Shown: one piece after another, positions 50,438 to 58,682 of the stretch | Layout of the letters: each line of letters begins with the position of its first letter | How positions within the stretch are numbered: position 1 is the stretch's first letter | Assembly: GCA_020634885.1 (NCBI GenBank) | Contig: JACKAW010000003.1 | Coordinates: 124,001-188,000, forward strand | Length of the DNA: 64,000 bases | Direction of reading: 5' to 3' | Origin: Anaerolineales bacterium | GTDB taxonomy: Bacteria; Chloroflexota; Anaerolineae; Anaerolineales; Villigracilaceae | Made by a program: the position numbers and the translations under genes | The notes under the pieces: model-generated | Told to the model about the DNA's origin: nothing | What the model saw: the letters and a program-made list of their open reading frames with translations, nothing else | Databases searched by the model: none

Positions 50438-52716
50438 CCCCCGCCTTCACTCCCCGCCCCTCTCAAGAACAGATCCTCCGCTACACCGGCGGTCGGCTTG
50501 GTATTGCCGCCGTACCCGGCGCAGGCAAAACACACATCCTTTCGGCGCTGGCGGCAAAACTCATACAAGAAGGTCGGCTTGGCGACGATCAGGAAATTCT
50601 CATCGTCACCCTCGTCAACTCGGCGGTGGATAACTTTGAAACCCGCATCAAACGTTTTTTCGATAACCCCCTTCAGGCGCTTTACAAATACCGCGTACGC
50701 ACACTACACGGGCTGGCACATGATATCGTCCGTGAAAAGCCCGCAAGCGTTGGGCTGGATGAACGTTTTAGTATCATTGACGAACGTGAAGCAGGTTTCA
50801 TTCGGCGCGAATCAGTCAATGCCTGGCTGGCGAGTCATTCGTTGGATGACTACCTCGACCCAGCGCTCGATAACTCCAAACGGGATTGGGTCAAGCGTCA
50901 GCAACTGCCAGACTTATTGGACTCGCTCGCCCTCGCCTTTATCCGCTCCGCCAAAGACCGCCTCTTAACTCCCGAGAAGCTGCGTCAACAACTCGATGCT
51001 TCGTTTTCGCCGTTGCCTTTGGCAGAGCTTGGATACGCCATCTACGCAGACTATCAACGCGCGCTCGCCTATCGCGGCGCCGTGGATTTTGACGACCTCA
51101 TCCGCCTGGCGTTGACCTTGCTCGAAAACGACAATGAATTCCGCGAGCGTTTGCAATATCGCTATCCGTTCATTTTGGAAGATGAGGCACAGGATTCGAG
51201 TAAGACACAAGAACGGATTCTTTCACTTCTTAGCGGCGGTGAATACGGCAACTGGGTGCGCGTGGGCGACCCGAACCAAGCCATCTTTGAAACCTTCACC
51301 ACGGCGTCGCCGGAACTTTTACGTGCCTTCATCCGTGAAAACCCGAGCGTGGATATGCCCGAGTCAGGGCGATCACAGCCTTCGGTGTTGGCATTGGCAA
51401 ATCATTTGATCGATTGGGTGATGAACTCGCATCCCGACCCAAATGTGCGCACAGCGTTGTCCACGCCATATATCGTGCCAGTGCCAGAGAATGACCCACA
51501 GCAAAATCCGCCGGATAACCCGGAGGGGATCAAGTTCATTTCGACAAAGTACACGCCCGAGCAGGAATTGGAGGCGGTGGCAAAGTCGATCAAGGGATTT
51601 GTCGATTCGTTCGCAGACTTCCCCATTGAAGAACAGCCGACCATTGCAGTGCTTGTGCCGCGCAACCAACGCGGCGTGGAAATGGTCAATGCGCTGCGTC
51701 AGCGCGACATCGAGCCAATTGAGTTGATCTCGTCCACCTCGGAGACGCGCGCAGCGGCGGGAGCGTTGAGTCATTTGTTGTCGTATCTATCTGAGCCGGG
51801 CAATGCGCGCAAGCTGGCGAAGGCGTATGAGGTGTGGAGAAGGGATTGGCGAGAGAAGGGAGTAGAGAATAGTGAAGTAGAAAGTGGAAAGTTGGAAGGC
51901 AATTACTCAACTACTCAACTACTCAACTATTCAACTGCTCTTCTTCGCCGCATGGCGAATGTGGAAAACTTCATCGCACCACAAAATGCCAATGAGTGGC
52001 TATCCATTCTGAGTGAGAGCGAGCCGGTGCAAGTCATCGAAGAGTTGACTCAATTCCGAGTCAATGTGCAGCGTTGGTTGAATGCGGTGACTCTGCCCAT
52101 CGATCAGTTGATCCTCACGCTGGCGCAGGATGTGTTCAGTTCTGTGTCTGACCTGGCGTTGGCGAATAAGTTGGCGTTGGTATTGCGCAGCGCAGCGGAC
52201 GATCATGCGGATTGGCGTTTGCCCGAGTTGACCGCAGAGTTGGCGGTGATCGCGAAGAATGAACGGCGCTTCATTGGGTTCTCAGATGACGACTCGGGCT
52301 TCGACCCGGAGAAGCATCGCGGACGGGTGGTGGTGACGACGATGCACAAGGCGAAGGGGCTGGAGTGGGACCGCGTGTATATGATGTCGGTCAATAATTA
52401 TGATTTCCCGTCGAACATGCCAAATGACCGCTTCATTTCGGAAAAGTGGTTCATCCGCGGCGGCTTGGACTTGGCGGCTGAGTCACTGGCGCAGTTGACC
52501 GCACTTGAATCAACCAGTGAATACGATTGGTACGAAGAAGGCGCAGCGACGATGCGCTCACGGTTGGATTATGTCAAAGAGAGATTGCGTCTGTTATACG
52601 TAGGCATCACCCGCGCCAAGCGCGATTTGATCGTGACGTGGAATACAGGCAGGCAAGGCGAAGCCACGCCGAGTTTGGCAATGAGTGAGTTAATGGGTTG
52701 GATCGAGGGCGAATGA
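50434..52716 (+). CDS. UvrD/PcrA-type superfamily 1 DNA helicase
   Basis: 760 aa with all main SF1A motifs: Walker A VPGAGKTHIL (~28-37), Walker B LEDEAQDSS (~249), motif III VGDPNQAIFETF (~270), motif IV/V TTMHKAKGLEWDRVYMM (~632) and motif VI LYVGITRAKRDLIVTW (~727). The protein should translocate 3'-5' on single-stranded DNA in repair or plasmid/phage replication. Residues ~476-501 are read from an in-frame repeat. The start overlaps the GT-C stop (ATGA) and its own stop overlaps the next GT-C start. Context: a degenerate SF1 relative lies two genes upstream. Confidence 0.93.
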   Translation: MTPAFTPRPSQEQILRYTGGRLGIAAVPGAGKTHILSALAAKLIQEGRLGDDQEILIVTLVNSAVDNFETRIKRFFDNPLQALYKYRVRTLHGLAHDIVREKPASVGLDERFSIIDEREAGFIRRESVNAWLASHSLDDYLDPALDNSKRDWVKRQQLPDLLDSLALAFIRSAKDRLLTPEKLRQQLDASFSPLPLAELGYAIYADYQRALAYRGAVDFDDLIRLALTLLENDNEFRERLQYRYPFILEDEAQDSSKTQERILSLLSGGEYGNWVRVGDPNQAIFETFTTASPELLRAFIRENPSVDMPESGRSQPSVLALANHLIDWVMNSHPDPNVRTALSTPYIVPVPENDPQQNPPDNPEGIKFISTKYTPEQELEAVAKSIKGFVDSFADFPIEEQPTIAVLVPRNQRGVEMVNALRQRDIEPIELISSTSETRAAAGALSHLLSYLSEPGNARKLAKAYEVWRRDWREKGVENSEVESGKLEGNYSTTQLLNYSTALLRRMANVENFIAPQNANEWLSILSESEPVQVIEELTQFRVNVQRWLNAVTLPIDQLILTLAQDVFSSVSDLALANKLALVLRSAADDHADWRLPELTAELAVIAKNERRFIGFSDDDSGFDPEKHRGRVVVTTMHKAKGLEWDRVYMMSVNNYDFPSNMPNDRFISEKWFIRGGLDLAAESLAQLTALESTSEYDWYEEGAATMRSRLDYVKERLRLLYVGITRAKRDLIVTWNTGRQGEATPSLAMSELMGWIEGE
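51861..51936 (+). repeat. In-frame CAACTACT repeat inside the UvrD-type gene
   Basis: GAGTAGAGAATAGTGAAGTA-like units are followed by tandem CTCAACTA octamers (51906-51936), each complementary in part to the first half. It is read as EVESGKLEGNYSTTQLLNYS between helicase motifs. Composition is unlike the flanking gene. Confidence 0.65.
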
Positions 52717-54158
52717 AAAAGAATTATCGAGAAGCGTTCATTGTTTTTGTAATAGTTCTTACAGCATATGGATATTTTTCATGGGGTCTGGATTGGAATG
52801 TAAATTCCAGGCTGGCACTTGTCAAATCTATTGTTGAAGAAGGCAGGTTTGAAATCGATACGTACGTCAAAACCGACCTGGCAACGAACGACAAGGCTTT
52901 ACTGAATGGGCGCTATTATTCCGACAAGGCAATTGGGAGTTCCATACTTGGTGTGATTGTTTATTACCCGCTTTACTGGCTCTCCGAGATTAGCGGAATT
53001 CAGATTACCATAAATGTATTTAACAACGTGCTAACATTTATTGTAATAAGCCTGCCCACAGCATTGATCGCCCCATTTTCATACATCTTCGCAAAGCAAA
53101 TAACAAAAAATCCAGTAAAGGCATTTGCAATTTCTTTGGGCATAAGCCTTGGCACTCCATTATTCAAATACAGCACTGCTTATTATGGGCATTCTCTCGC
53201 CGCAGTATCTTATTTTTTTTCTTTTATTATCTGGTTCAACGCAAAGCAAAAGCACGGAATCTCCTGGCAACTTGCTTTATTATCTTCTTTTCTCCTCGGT
53301 TATATGGTGGTTACAGAGTACCCAACAGCAGTACTACTGGGGATTTTGGCGGCTTACATTTTGTATGTTTTGAACAAGACCGGTCAACTATTTGACTGGA
53401 AGATATATGCTGCCATGGCATTTGGGGTTGTCATTCCGCTTGCTATTTTGCTATATTACAACAACAATGTCTTCGGGTCGCCTTTCAGCACTGGCTATTC
53501 TCACGAAGAGAGCGGCGCGTTTAAAGCGGCTCATCAAGAAAGCATGATGGGTATAGGCGCACCCGATATTTTTGTTTTTTGGTATCAAACTTTTCAGCCT
53601 GCGTTTGGTATTTTCTGGCAAAGCCCTATATTATTTTTTGCTCTACCTGGCTGGGTATTTATGGTTAAGTCAAGAAAATATCGCGCCGAAGCCATATTTT
53701 GCTTTTCAGCCATCTTTTTATACACCCTGATGTTTTCCGGTTATTACATGTGGTGGGGCGGTCTCTCTTTCACGCCCAGGCACCTCATTCCCATTCTGCC
53801 CCTTTTTGTTCTGCCGCTGGCATTCGTTCCTGAAATCTTTTGGGCGCCATTAGCTTTAGGTTCTTTAGTTTCCATCTTTCAGAATTTCATATTAACCGCC
53901 AGTAATTTTGAAGGGCTGGGTATCCTTTTAAGCGAGTATTACAGACCTCTTTGGAAGCAACACGGCATTTTACAGCCCAGGGGGGTATTGGTTTATGATA
54001 TTTGCCTTCCCAATGTCATCCATGGGGAAGTGATGAACAACCGAGGAATAGAGATTTTCAAACTTGCTGGCAAAAGCAGCTTAATGCCTATTTTTCTTGT
54101 GGAAGCATTTTTGTTATACGCCTATGGAAGACAACTTCACAAGCCAGCTGATGAATAA
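52713..54158 (+). CDS. Polytopic membrane protein, GT-C glycosyltransferase-like
   Basis: 481 aa from ATG 52713, which overlaps the helicase stop; five further codons upstream are open but read through the helicase gene. About ten hydrophobic helices. The first loop has WGLDWNVNSRLALVKSIVEE, and YYSDKAIGSSILGVIVYYPL marks the region after the second helix, typical of ArnT/PMT-like GT-C proteins with acidic loop residues. MWWGGLSFTPRHLIPILPLF near residue 355 matches the conserved helix-loop of this type. The C-terminus is short. Last gene of the four-gene operon; A+T content is higher than that of the preceding helicase, so it may have joined the operon later. Confidence 0.75.
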   Translation: MKKNYREAFIVFVIVLTAYGYFSWGLDWNVNSRLALVKSIVEEGRFEIDTYVKTDLATNDKALLNGRYYSDKAIGSSILGVIVYYPLYWLSEISGIQITINVFNNVLTFIVISLPTALIAPFSYIFAKQITKNPVKAFAISLGISLGTPLFKYSTAYYGHSLAAVSYFFSFIIWFNAKQKHGISWQLALLSSFLLGYMVVTEYPTAVLLGILAAYILYVLNKTGQLFDWKIYAAMAFGVVIPLAILLYYNNNVFGSPFSTGYSHEESGAFKAAHQESMMGIGAPDIFVFWYQTFQPAFGIFWQSPILFFALPGWVFMVKSRKYRAEAIFCFSAIFLYTLMFSGYYMWWGGLSFTPRHLIPILPLFVLPLAFVPEIFWAPLALGSLVSIFQNFILTASNFEGLGILLSEYYRPLWKQHGILQPRGVLVYDICLPNVIHGEVMNNRGIEIFKLAGKSSLMPIFLVEAFLLYAYGRQLHKPADE

Positions 54159-54328
54159 AAGATAATGAATTAATTCTGTTGTTTTGCCTATTTAATTAGA
54201 AAGAAAATGAAATAACTACATCAAACATTAAATTTTCGCAGAAAGACTTTACGTGTACCATTCAGGGTGGACCACCCTTAACGTGGAAAACCGGCAAGCG
54301 GGGTGATTTGAAAGCAAGGCTGACAACG

Positions 54329-54745
54329 TCAGAACGTATTGGAAGTACAACCAGCAATATTTAAGACGAGAATCAACACAAACCATCCTAGAAATTTATA
54401 TGACTCTGTTCTTTCAGATGAAAGATACTTTTTTCCAACAATAAAATAAATTACCCAAAGCAATGGACCTAAAATTAATGCGGCAGCCGAAGCATAATCA
54501 TTATTTGGACTATTTTGAAACAAAGGAATAAACATCAACAATCCCGATGGAAAAAACGGAAGTGATAATAGAATTTCAAAAGATGTAGACTTGGTATAGC
54601 CTGAATAGCGGATGCTATCAGGAACATTCTCTATATCGGTAAGGTAAAAGTAAACATAAAGCAGTGCCGCAATCAATAAAATTAAAAGTAATAATAGTTT
54701 AAATTTCCTGTTTTCTGTGAATTCAAGAAAGCCTTTGTTTTCCAT
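54329..54745 (-). CDS. Small membrane protein of unknown function
   Basis: 138 aa with four hydrophobic segments (LLLLLILLIAALLYVYFYL; FFPSGLLMFIPLF; AAALILGPLLWVIYFIVG; FLGWFVLILVLNIAGC). No family recognised. AAAGGAG 7 nt before the ATG supports expression. It is A+T-rich compared with its neighbours. On the plus strand the 170 nt between the GT-C stop and this gene contain only a short GGGTGGaCCACCC hairpin. Confidence 0.62.
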   Translation of the reverse strand: MENKGFLEFTENRKFKLLLLLILLIAALLYVYFYLTDIENVPDSIRYSGYTKSTSFEILLSLPFFPSGLLMFIPLFQNSPNNDYASAAALILGPLLWVIYFIVGKKYLSSERTESYKFLGWFVLILVLNIAGCTSNTF

Positions 54746-55096
54746 ATTATTTCTCCTTTATATCTATTACCCCCTCGCTAAAAAAGTTACGCAACAAACT
54801 AAAAGCGTACTCGGGATGTCATATCCGCGAGACCGTTTTTTTACAAACTTATCCCAAACAACTTCAAATCAATATCATCTGCTGATAACTTCACCATTTT
54901 CTCGAAGGTCATGCCCAGCTTCTCCAGCACGCGGACGGAAACCATTTTGTTCCCATCCTATCTTTATTCATGGAAGGTAGTACAATGAAATCAGGCTACT
55001 AGATGGTAATTTCGGGGGAATTCAAAGAATCACTTATGTTCCAAGGCAAGATACCTTCCAGAAAACCAAATATTTAAATCTGTGAAGGAGATTTCC
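54746..55096. other. Gap with a GNAT gene remnant and terminator-like hairpin
   Basis: This 351-nt stretch lacks an intact gene. At 54810-54842 CTCG-GGAT pairs with ATCC-CGAG next to a T7 tract, a terminator-like hairpin. At 54841-54944 the minus strand holds the end of a GNAT acetyltransferase (see the pseudogene entry). The rest, up to the ribosome site at 55084, shows no coding pattern. Confidence 0.7.
54841..54944 (-). pseudogene. Truncated copy of a GNAT acetyltransferase gene
   Basis: The minus strand encodes SVRVLEKLGMTFEKMVKLSA, then DDIDLKLFGISL and a stop, nearly identical to the C-terminus of the GNAT enzyme encoded at 55833-56342 (SVHVLEKLGMTFEKKMKLSA, DDIDLKLFGINF). Only about the last 35 codons remain; the N-terminal four-fifths are absent. 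It is a remnant of a duplication, or of an older copy replaced by the intact one about 1 kb away. Confidence 0.85.
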
Positions 55097-55351
55097 ATGC
55101 AAGATCGAACATGCTCAAAATGCGGCTCAAACAATATCTATAAGAATACCGGTAGAAACTGGTATCAAGATGGGCTTGTTTTGCAAATGATCGCACCAGA
55201 TAGTTTCACCTATCATTTTGAAACGGAAGCATTTTTATGCCTTAACTGCCGCAACTTGGAAATTCAAGTACTGGAGTCAAACACCATATACGGAGACCAA
55301 AAATCACTGGTGGAAGCCATTGAGTCCAGCAACAACTGGATCAAAGTGTAA
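55097..55351 (+). CDS. Small zinc-ribbon protein
   Basis: 84 aa from ATG 55097; the AAGGAG at 55085-55090 fits this start and not the GTG at 55082. Two Cys pairs, CSKCGS at the N-terminus and CLNC near residue 53, would hold one zinc ion. The intervening sequence (DGLVLQMIAPDSFTYHFETE) is beta-like. Proteins of this sort often bind nucleic acids or partner proteins; no specific family identified. Confidence 0.65.
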   Translation: MQDRTCSKCGSNNIYKNTGRNWYQDGLVLQMIAPDSFTYHFETEAFLCLNCRNLEIQVLESNTIYGDQKSLVEAIESSNNWIKV

Positions 55352-55407
55352 TCACCAAAATCCCTATATGTAATTGGTTAAAACGCATCCCCGGAGGGAT
55401 GCACCCT

Positions 55408-55638
55408 ATGAACAAATCTATGTTCGAACAGAAATGGAAATTACTCCGAGGCGAGGTCAATGCCCGTTGGAGTCTGATGGTCGAATACGATCTTCTCAAG
55501 TTGGATAAAGCTGAGGTGAAGTTCGATAAGTTCGTCACCATGCTGCAAGTCAAATACGGGTACACCCGTCAGCAAGCCAGAGAAGAGATCGGAAAACTTT
55601 GGCTGGATTATGAATACAACCACAGAATCAAAAGCTAA
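55408..55638 (+). CDS. CsbD-like small protein, copy 1
   Basis: 76 aa from ATG 55408, chosen because GGAGGG lies 9 nt upstream and because its paralogue at 58404 also begins MNK. QKWKLLRGEVNARWSLMVEY and VKYGYTRQQAREEIGKLW follow the CsbD pattern of helical W-x-L-KG and YG-x-x-x-x-EA repeats. CsbD is a sigma-B general stress protein of unknown mechanism in Bacillus. The protein is 52-55% similar by eye to the copy at 58404. The basic peptide gene follows. Confidence 0.72.
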   Translation: MNKSMFEQKWKLLRGEVNARWSLMVEYDLLKLDKAEVKFDKFVTMLQVKYGYTRQQAREEIGKLWLDYEYNHRIKS

Positions 55639-55651
55639 AGGAGCAAGTCCA

Positions 55652-55792
55652 GTGAATTCAACACCAGAAAAAGCACAAGCAAAAAAACGCCCTTCCAAGG
55701 GGATGCGCAAGCACAACCGCAAGGTTAAGCAAGAAGCGCGCCGGGTCAGTGTACCAGGGTCCGAAGTCAAAAAGAACAAGCGCCCTGTATAG
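55652..55792 (+). CDS. Small Lys/Arg-rich protein
   Basis: 46 aa from GTG 55652, selected by AAGGAG 8 nt upstream; a longer frame starting at 55610 overlaps the CsbD-like gene. It is strongly basic (KKRPSKGMRKHNRKVKQEAR), without Cys or membrane segment. A terminator follows immediately, which supports a real transcript end. It could bind nucleic acid; no family recognised. Confidence 0.5.
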   Translation: MNSTPEKAQAKKRPSKGMRKHNRKVKQEARRVSVPGSEVKKNKRPV

Positions 55793-55794
55793 CA

Positions 55795-55834
55795 AAAAAG
55801 GTCTTACGGACAATTCATCCATAAGACCTTTTTT
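55795..55834. terminator. Bidirectional intrinsic terminator
   Basis: AAAAAGGTCTTA pairs with TAAGACCTTTTT around a 15-nt loop, between the basic peptide gene and the convergent GNAT gene. Confidence 0.85.
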
Positions 55835-56342
55835 AAAAGTTTATCCCAAACAACTTCAAATCAATATCATCTGCCGATAACTTCATTTTTTTCTCAAAGG
55901 TCATACCCAGTTTTTCCAACACGTGAACCGAAGCCAAATTGGCAGGGTCAACAATGGCGACGACCCGTTTCAGACCCACAACTTCTTTAACAAATCTCAG
56001 TACGCCATGAGCTGCCTCGATCGCATACCCATTCGACCAAAATTTTGGCAGGAATGCATAACCAATATCCACATCTTCCAAGGCGTCGCGCTTGATCAAT
56101 CCACACATGCCAATGGTCTCCCCCGTTTCACTCAATACCACCGCCAATAAGCCGAAGCCATTTCGGGCGTAACTGGCAATCGGACCGTTTTCGAGATACC
56201 GCTCCGCATCGGCAAGAGTCCGCACACCGCGGTCGCCGATATTTTGAATAAAAGACGGCTCATTCAAAAGGTTAACGATAAATTTCGAGTCAGATAATTC
56301 AAACTCCCGAAGCAAAAGTCGCTCTGTTCTGACCTGGATCAT
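55833..56342 (-). CDS. GNAT family N-acetyltransferase (RimJ/RimL-like)
   Basis: 169 aa. RLLLREFELSDSKFIVNLLN at the start and IGYAFLPKFWSNGYAIEAAH (acetyl-CoA loop) with SVHVLEKLGMTFEKK mark the GNAT_3 / ribosomal-protein-acetyltransferase-like type (RimJ/RimL family). Acceptor unknown. GGGAGA 6 nt before the ATG. A truncated copy of its C-terminus lies at 54841-54944. Transcript ends shared with the terminator at 55795. Confidence 0.9.
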   Translation of the reverse strand: MIQVRTERLLLREFELSDSKFIVNLLNEPSFIQNIGDRGVRTLADAERYLENGPIASYARNGFGLLAVVLSETGETIGMCGLIKRDALEDVDIGYAFLPKFWSNGYAIEAAHGVLRFVKEVVGLKRVVAIVDPANLASVHVLEKLGMTFEKKMKLSADDIDLKLFGINF

Positions 56343-56360
56343 TGATAATCTCCCATATAT

Positions 56361-56400
56361 AAAAAGGGTCTCGTGGGTTTTAATCCGCGAGGCCCTTTTT
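56361..56400 (-). terminator. Terminator of the DUF-type membrane gene at 56414
   Basis: AAAAAGGGTCTCGTGG and CCGCGAGGCCCTTTTT form a 16-bp stem with two wobble/mismatch positions, A and T tracts at both ends. On the minus strand it lies 13 nt after the stop of the 56414 gene. Confidence 0.85.
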
Positions 56401-56413
56401 GTGTTACCAATTA

Positions 56414-56815
56414 TTACTTACTGCTATTTTTACTAGCCGTAATGGTTACGCCCGAAACCAAATATCCATATCCCAGCGCAAAAAGAATATGAATGACGAG
56501 CAATATCCAACCATTCTGGCGGATCACACCAGCGCCAAGCATACCCATAAGTGTAAGGATAAATCCGACAACCGAACTTGTCAGCAGCATGATCGTCATG
56601 GTTCTTGCAACGCCTGTTTCAGCAAGATCTTTCGCCACCCAAATGAACATCCCCGCCAAAACCATTACAGCCCCCATAAAACGGGCAACAAAGATGGTGG
56701 CAGTATAGGTCTCGCTGCCAAACAAGTTAAGTCCTGCTTCTGGAACAACCAGAAACAAGGCACCAAAGGCGGCTACAACAATCGCATTCAAAATGGATAA
56801 AAGTCTGTAATTCAT
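56414..56815 (-). CDS. Small four-helix membrane protein
   Basis: 133 aa with four predicted helices (LNAIVVAAFGALFLVVPEAG; ATIFVARFMGAVMVLAGMFI; TIMLLTSSVVGFILTLMGML; WILLVIHILFALGYGYLVSG). The helix spacing resembles small DUF4345-like membrane proteins, but no signature residue is seen. AAAGGAG 6 nt before the ATG. Function unknown. Confidence 0.65.
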   Translation of the reverse strand: MNYRLLSILNAIVVAAFGALFLVVPEAGLNLFGSETYTATIFVARFMGAVMVLAGMFIWVAKDLAETGVARTMTIMLLTSSVVGFILTLMGMLGAGVIRQNGWILLVIHILFALGYGYLVSGVTITASKNSSK

Positions 56816-57020
56816 AAGCTTCTCCTTTTAATTAGAAAATGGTCGAACTGATGAACAAATATACAACGCTTAGGGAGGCAAACAAGGGATTTTAGTATGA
56901 AAAGACCTTGCATTTGCCTTTCACCTTCCAAAATCAACCTTCGCGTTCAAGCACCCCCACGATTTATTTTGTTGTATTATGTAAAAAACCACGAAGCCTA
57001 CAAGATTATCATCAAAAAAC

Positions 57021-58253
57021 ATGGGATACCCAATGCAAAAAGTAAATTTTTCCTTTTTACTGAAAAACGCCTTTTACTATACTTTGATCACAGCCTCCAT
57101 TCTAAGTTTTCTCTTTGCAATAGGCATAGACCTGAAAAATATTGAAATTGGAAATGACATCAAAGTCTTTTGTAATGCAGGAGAGGCAATCGCTTCAAAC
57201 AAAAACCCCTACATAACCGCAAATATCGGGGGCGAGCTCTCCTGGAACTACCCCACCGTCATTGCAAATATCTTCGCGGCTGCCTGCCCATCGCTAAACC
57301 TTCAAGAGACTTATATTTTTTATTTTACGATCCCATTTCTTTTAGGGCTACTGCCATGGCTTTATCAAAAAGATGTACTTTATGGATTTGTACTTCTTTC
57401 GACCGGGTTATTCAATATCGGGTGGGTAATTCTCACCGGCAATATCAGCACCTTCGAATTCCTGCTCTTTTCCATTGCAACTTTCCTTCTGTTAAGAAAG
57501 CAAGCAAACCCAGCCTCATTTGTTACAGGGATCATGTCAGGCGTGAAGCTCATTCCAATTTTATATTTTCCTGCGCTCATTTTCCTCTTGAAAAACTCCA
57601 AAGAAAAAATAAAATCTTTTCTATGGGCAATGCTGGGATTCGCCGCAATACCCGTTCTATCCCTCATATTCTCACCTGAAATGTTTCCCTGGTATATCAA
57701 ACAAATCCTGGGACTCATCCCAAATCAACATGCTCCAATCAACGAATTAACACCAGACCCTCTGAACCCATCATTCGCCATTTTCCTCTTTTCCATGTTC
57801 AAACTCGATCCATCGTCCGCCACCAATAGTTACACGGTAATTACCCTATTCATTTACCTGACAGGCGCCATTCTGGCATATAAAATTTGCGGGTTGAAAA
57901 TCTTCACAAGTAATAAGGAATTTTTATTATTTCCCATCAGCATCATAATTCTGACACTCGTTATGCCGCGCTTAAAGCCATATAGCTTTCTGCCTTACCT
58001 ATTGTGTTTCTACCTGCTTAGTAGGCATCAAAGCCATTGGTTAAAAGGGTTGTACCTCACTTTCCTCACACTCGCCCCAACCTTTTTGCACATCTTCTAC
58101 TATTACGGCACAAACAATGAAATATTACTTAAAACGGGCGTTGTTCAATCAATAATATTATCAAATCAATTCTTTTTCGCCTGTATCGCAGCCGGGGCGC
58201 TCATTTTCAGCGTCCTGTGGAATCTTTCAAATGATCGAAAGGATTACAGTTAG
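57021..58253 (+). CDS. GT87/DUF2029-like membrane glycosyltransferase
   Basis: 410 aa, about ten hydrophobic helices. GNDIKVFCNAGEAIASNKNP, YITANIGGELSWNYP and the later GNISTFEFLLFSIATFLLL fit the DUF2029/GT87 group of polyprenyl-phosphate-mannose dependent transferases, with the acidic D in GNDIK as the likely catalytic residue. It has no obvious ribosome site; ATG 57021 or ATG 57033 are both possible. The gene is A+T-rich relative to the window. It stands alone between two intergenic gaps of ~150-200 nt in which nothing else was recognised. Confidence 0.78.
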   Translation: MGYPMQKVNFSFLLKNAFYYTLITASILSFLFAIGIDLKNIEIGNDIKVFCNAGEAIASNKNPYITANIGGELSWNYPTVIANIFAAACPSLNLQETYIFYFTIPFLLGLLPWLYQKDVLYGFVLLSTGLFNIGWVILTGNISTFEFLLFSIATFLLLRKQANPASFVTGIMSGVKLIPILYFPALIFLLKNSKEKIKSFLWAMLGFAAIPVLSLIFSPEMFPWYIKQILGLIPNQHAPINELTPDPLNPSFAIFLFSMFKLDPSSATNSYTVITLFIYLTGAILAYKICGLKIFTSNKEFLLFPISIIILTLVMPRLKPYSFLPYLLCFYLLSRHQSHWLKGLYLTFLTLAPTFLHIFYYYGTNNEILLKTGVVQSIILSNQFFFACIAAGALIFSVLWNLSNDRKDYS

Positions 58254-58403
58254 GTTACACCGTTCCAGTCAACTCGTAGTAAAATGAATTTGAAAGAGTT
58301 TGACAATTTTGTTTGACTATTCACGGGAACGGGATAGTTAAGAACGAAATCTCGAAAACTCCAAACTGAGTGAAAACACTTACAACTCTTTGAGGAGAAT
58401 CCT

Positions 58404-58646
58404 ATGAATAAGCCAAAATCGAAATTCGACCAAAAATGGAAGGTCATCCGCAAACAATCCATGGGATGGTGGAACCTTGTCGCCGAGCACGACCTGAAAA
58501 AAGTGGATAAAGCCGAAGACAAGCTGAATAAATTCATCACAATCTTAATGGTCAAATACGGATACACCCGCGAACAAGCAATTCTTGAAATCAACAAACA
58601 TTGGGTAGCCTTTAACCGGGCGCAAACCGTGGCAGAAAAAGTGTAA
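58404..58646 (+). CDS. CsbD-like small protein, copy 2
   Basis: 80 aa. FDQKWKVIRKQSMGWWNLVA, LNKFITILMVKYGYTREQAI share the W, YG and REQA positions with the copy at 55408. CsbD-like proteins are stress-induced in other bacteria. TGAGGAG is 7 nt before the ATG. A terminator overlaps the stop region. Paralogue of the 55408 gene, 3 kb apart, separated by a GT87-type gene and others. Confidence 0.75.
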   Translation: MNKPKSKFDQKWKVIRKQSMGWWNLVAEHDLKKVDKAEDKLNKFITILMVKYGYTREQAILEINKHWVAFNRAQTVAEKV

Positions 58647-58682
58647 AAGAAAGCCCCGTAACACAGACGGGGCTTTCTTTAT
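58646..58682. terminator. Bidirectional intrinsic terminator
   Basis: AAAGAAAGCCCCGT pairs with ACGGGGCTTTCTTT around AACACAG, starting at the CsbD-like stop and ending beside the M20 peptidase stop. Confidence 0.92.

Noticed and set aside
51861..51936. Tandem repeat considered as a CRISPR array
   Set aside because: Units are 8 nt, without spacers, in frame within a helicase gene and with no cas genes nearby.
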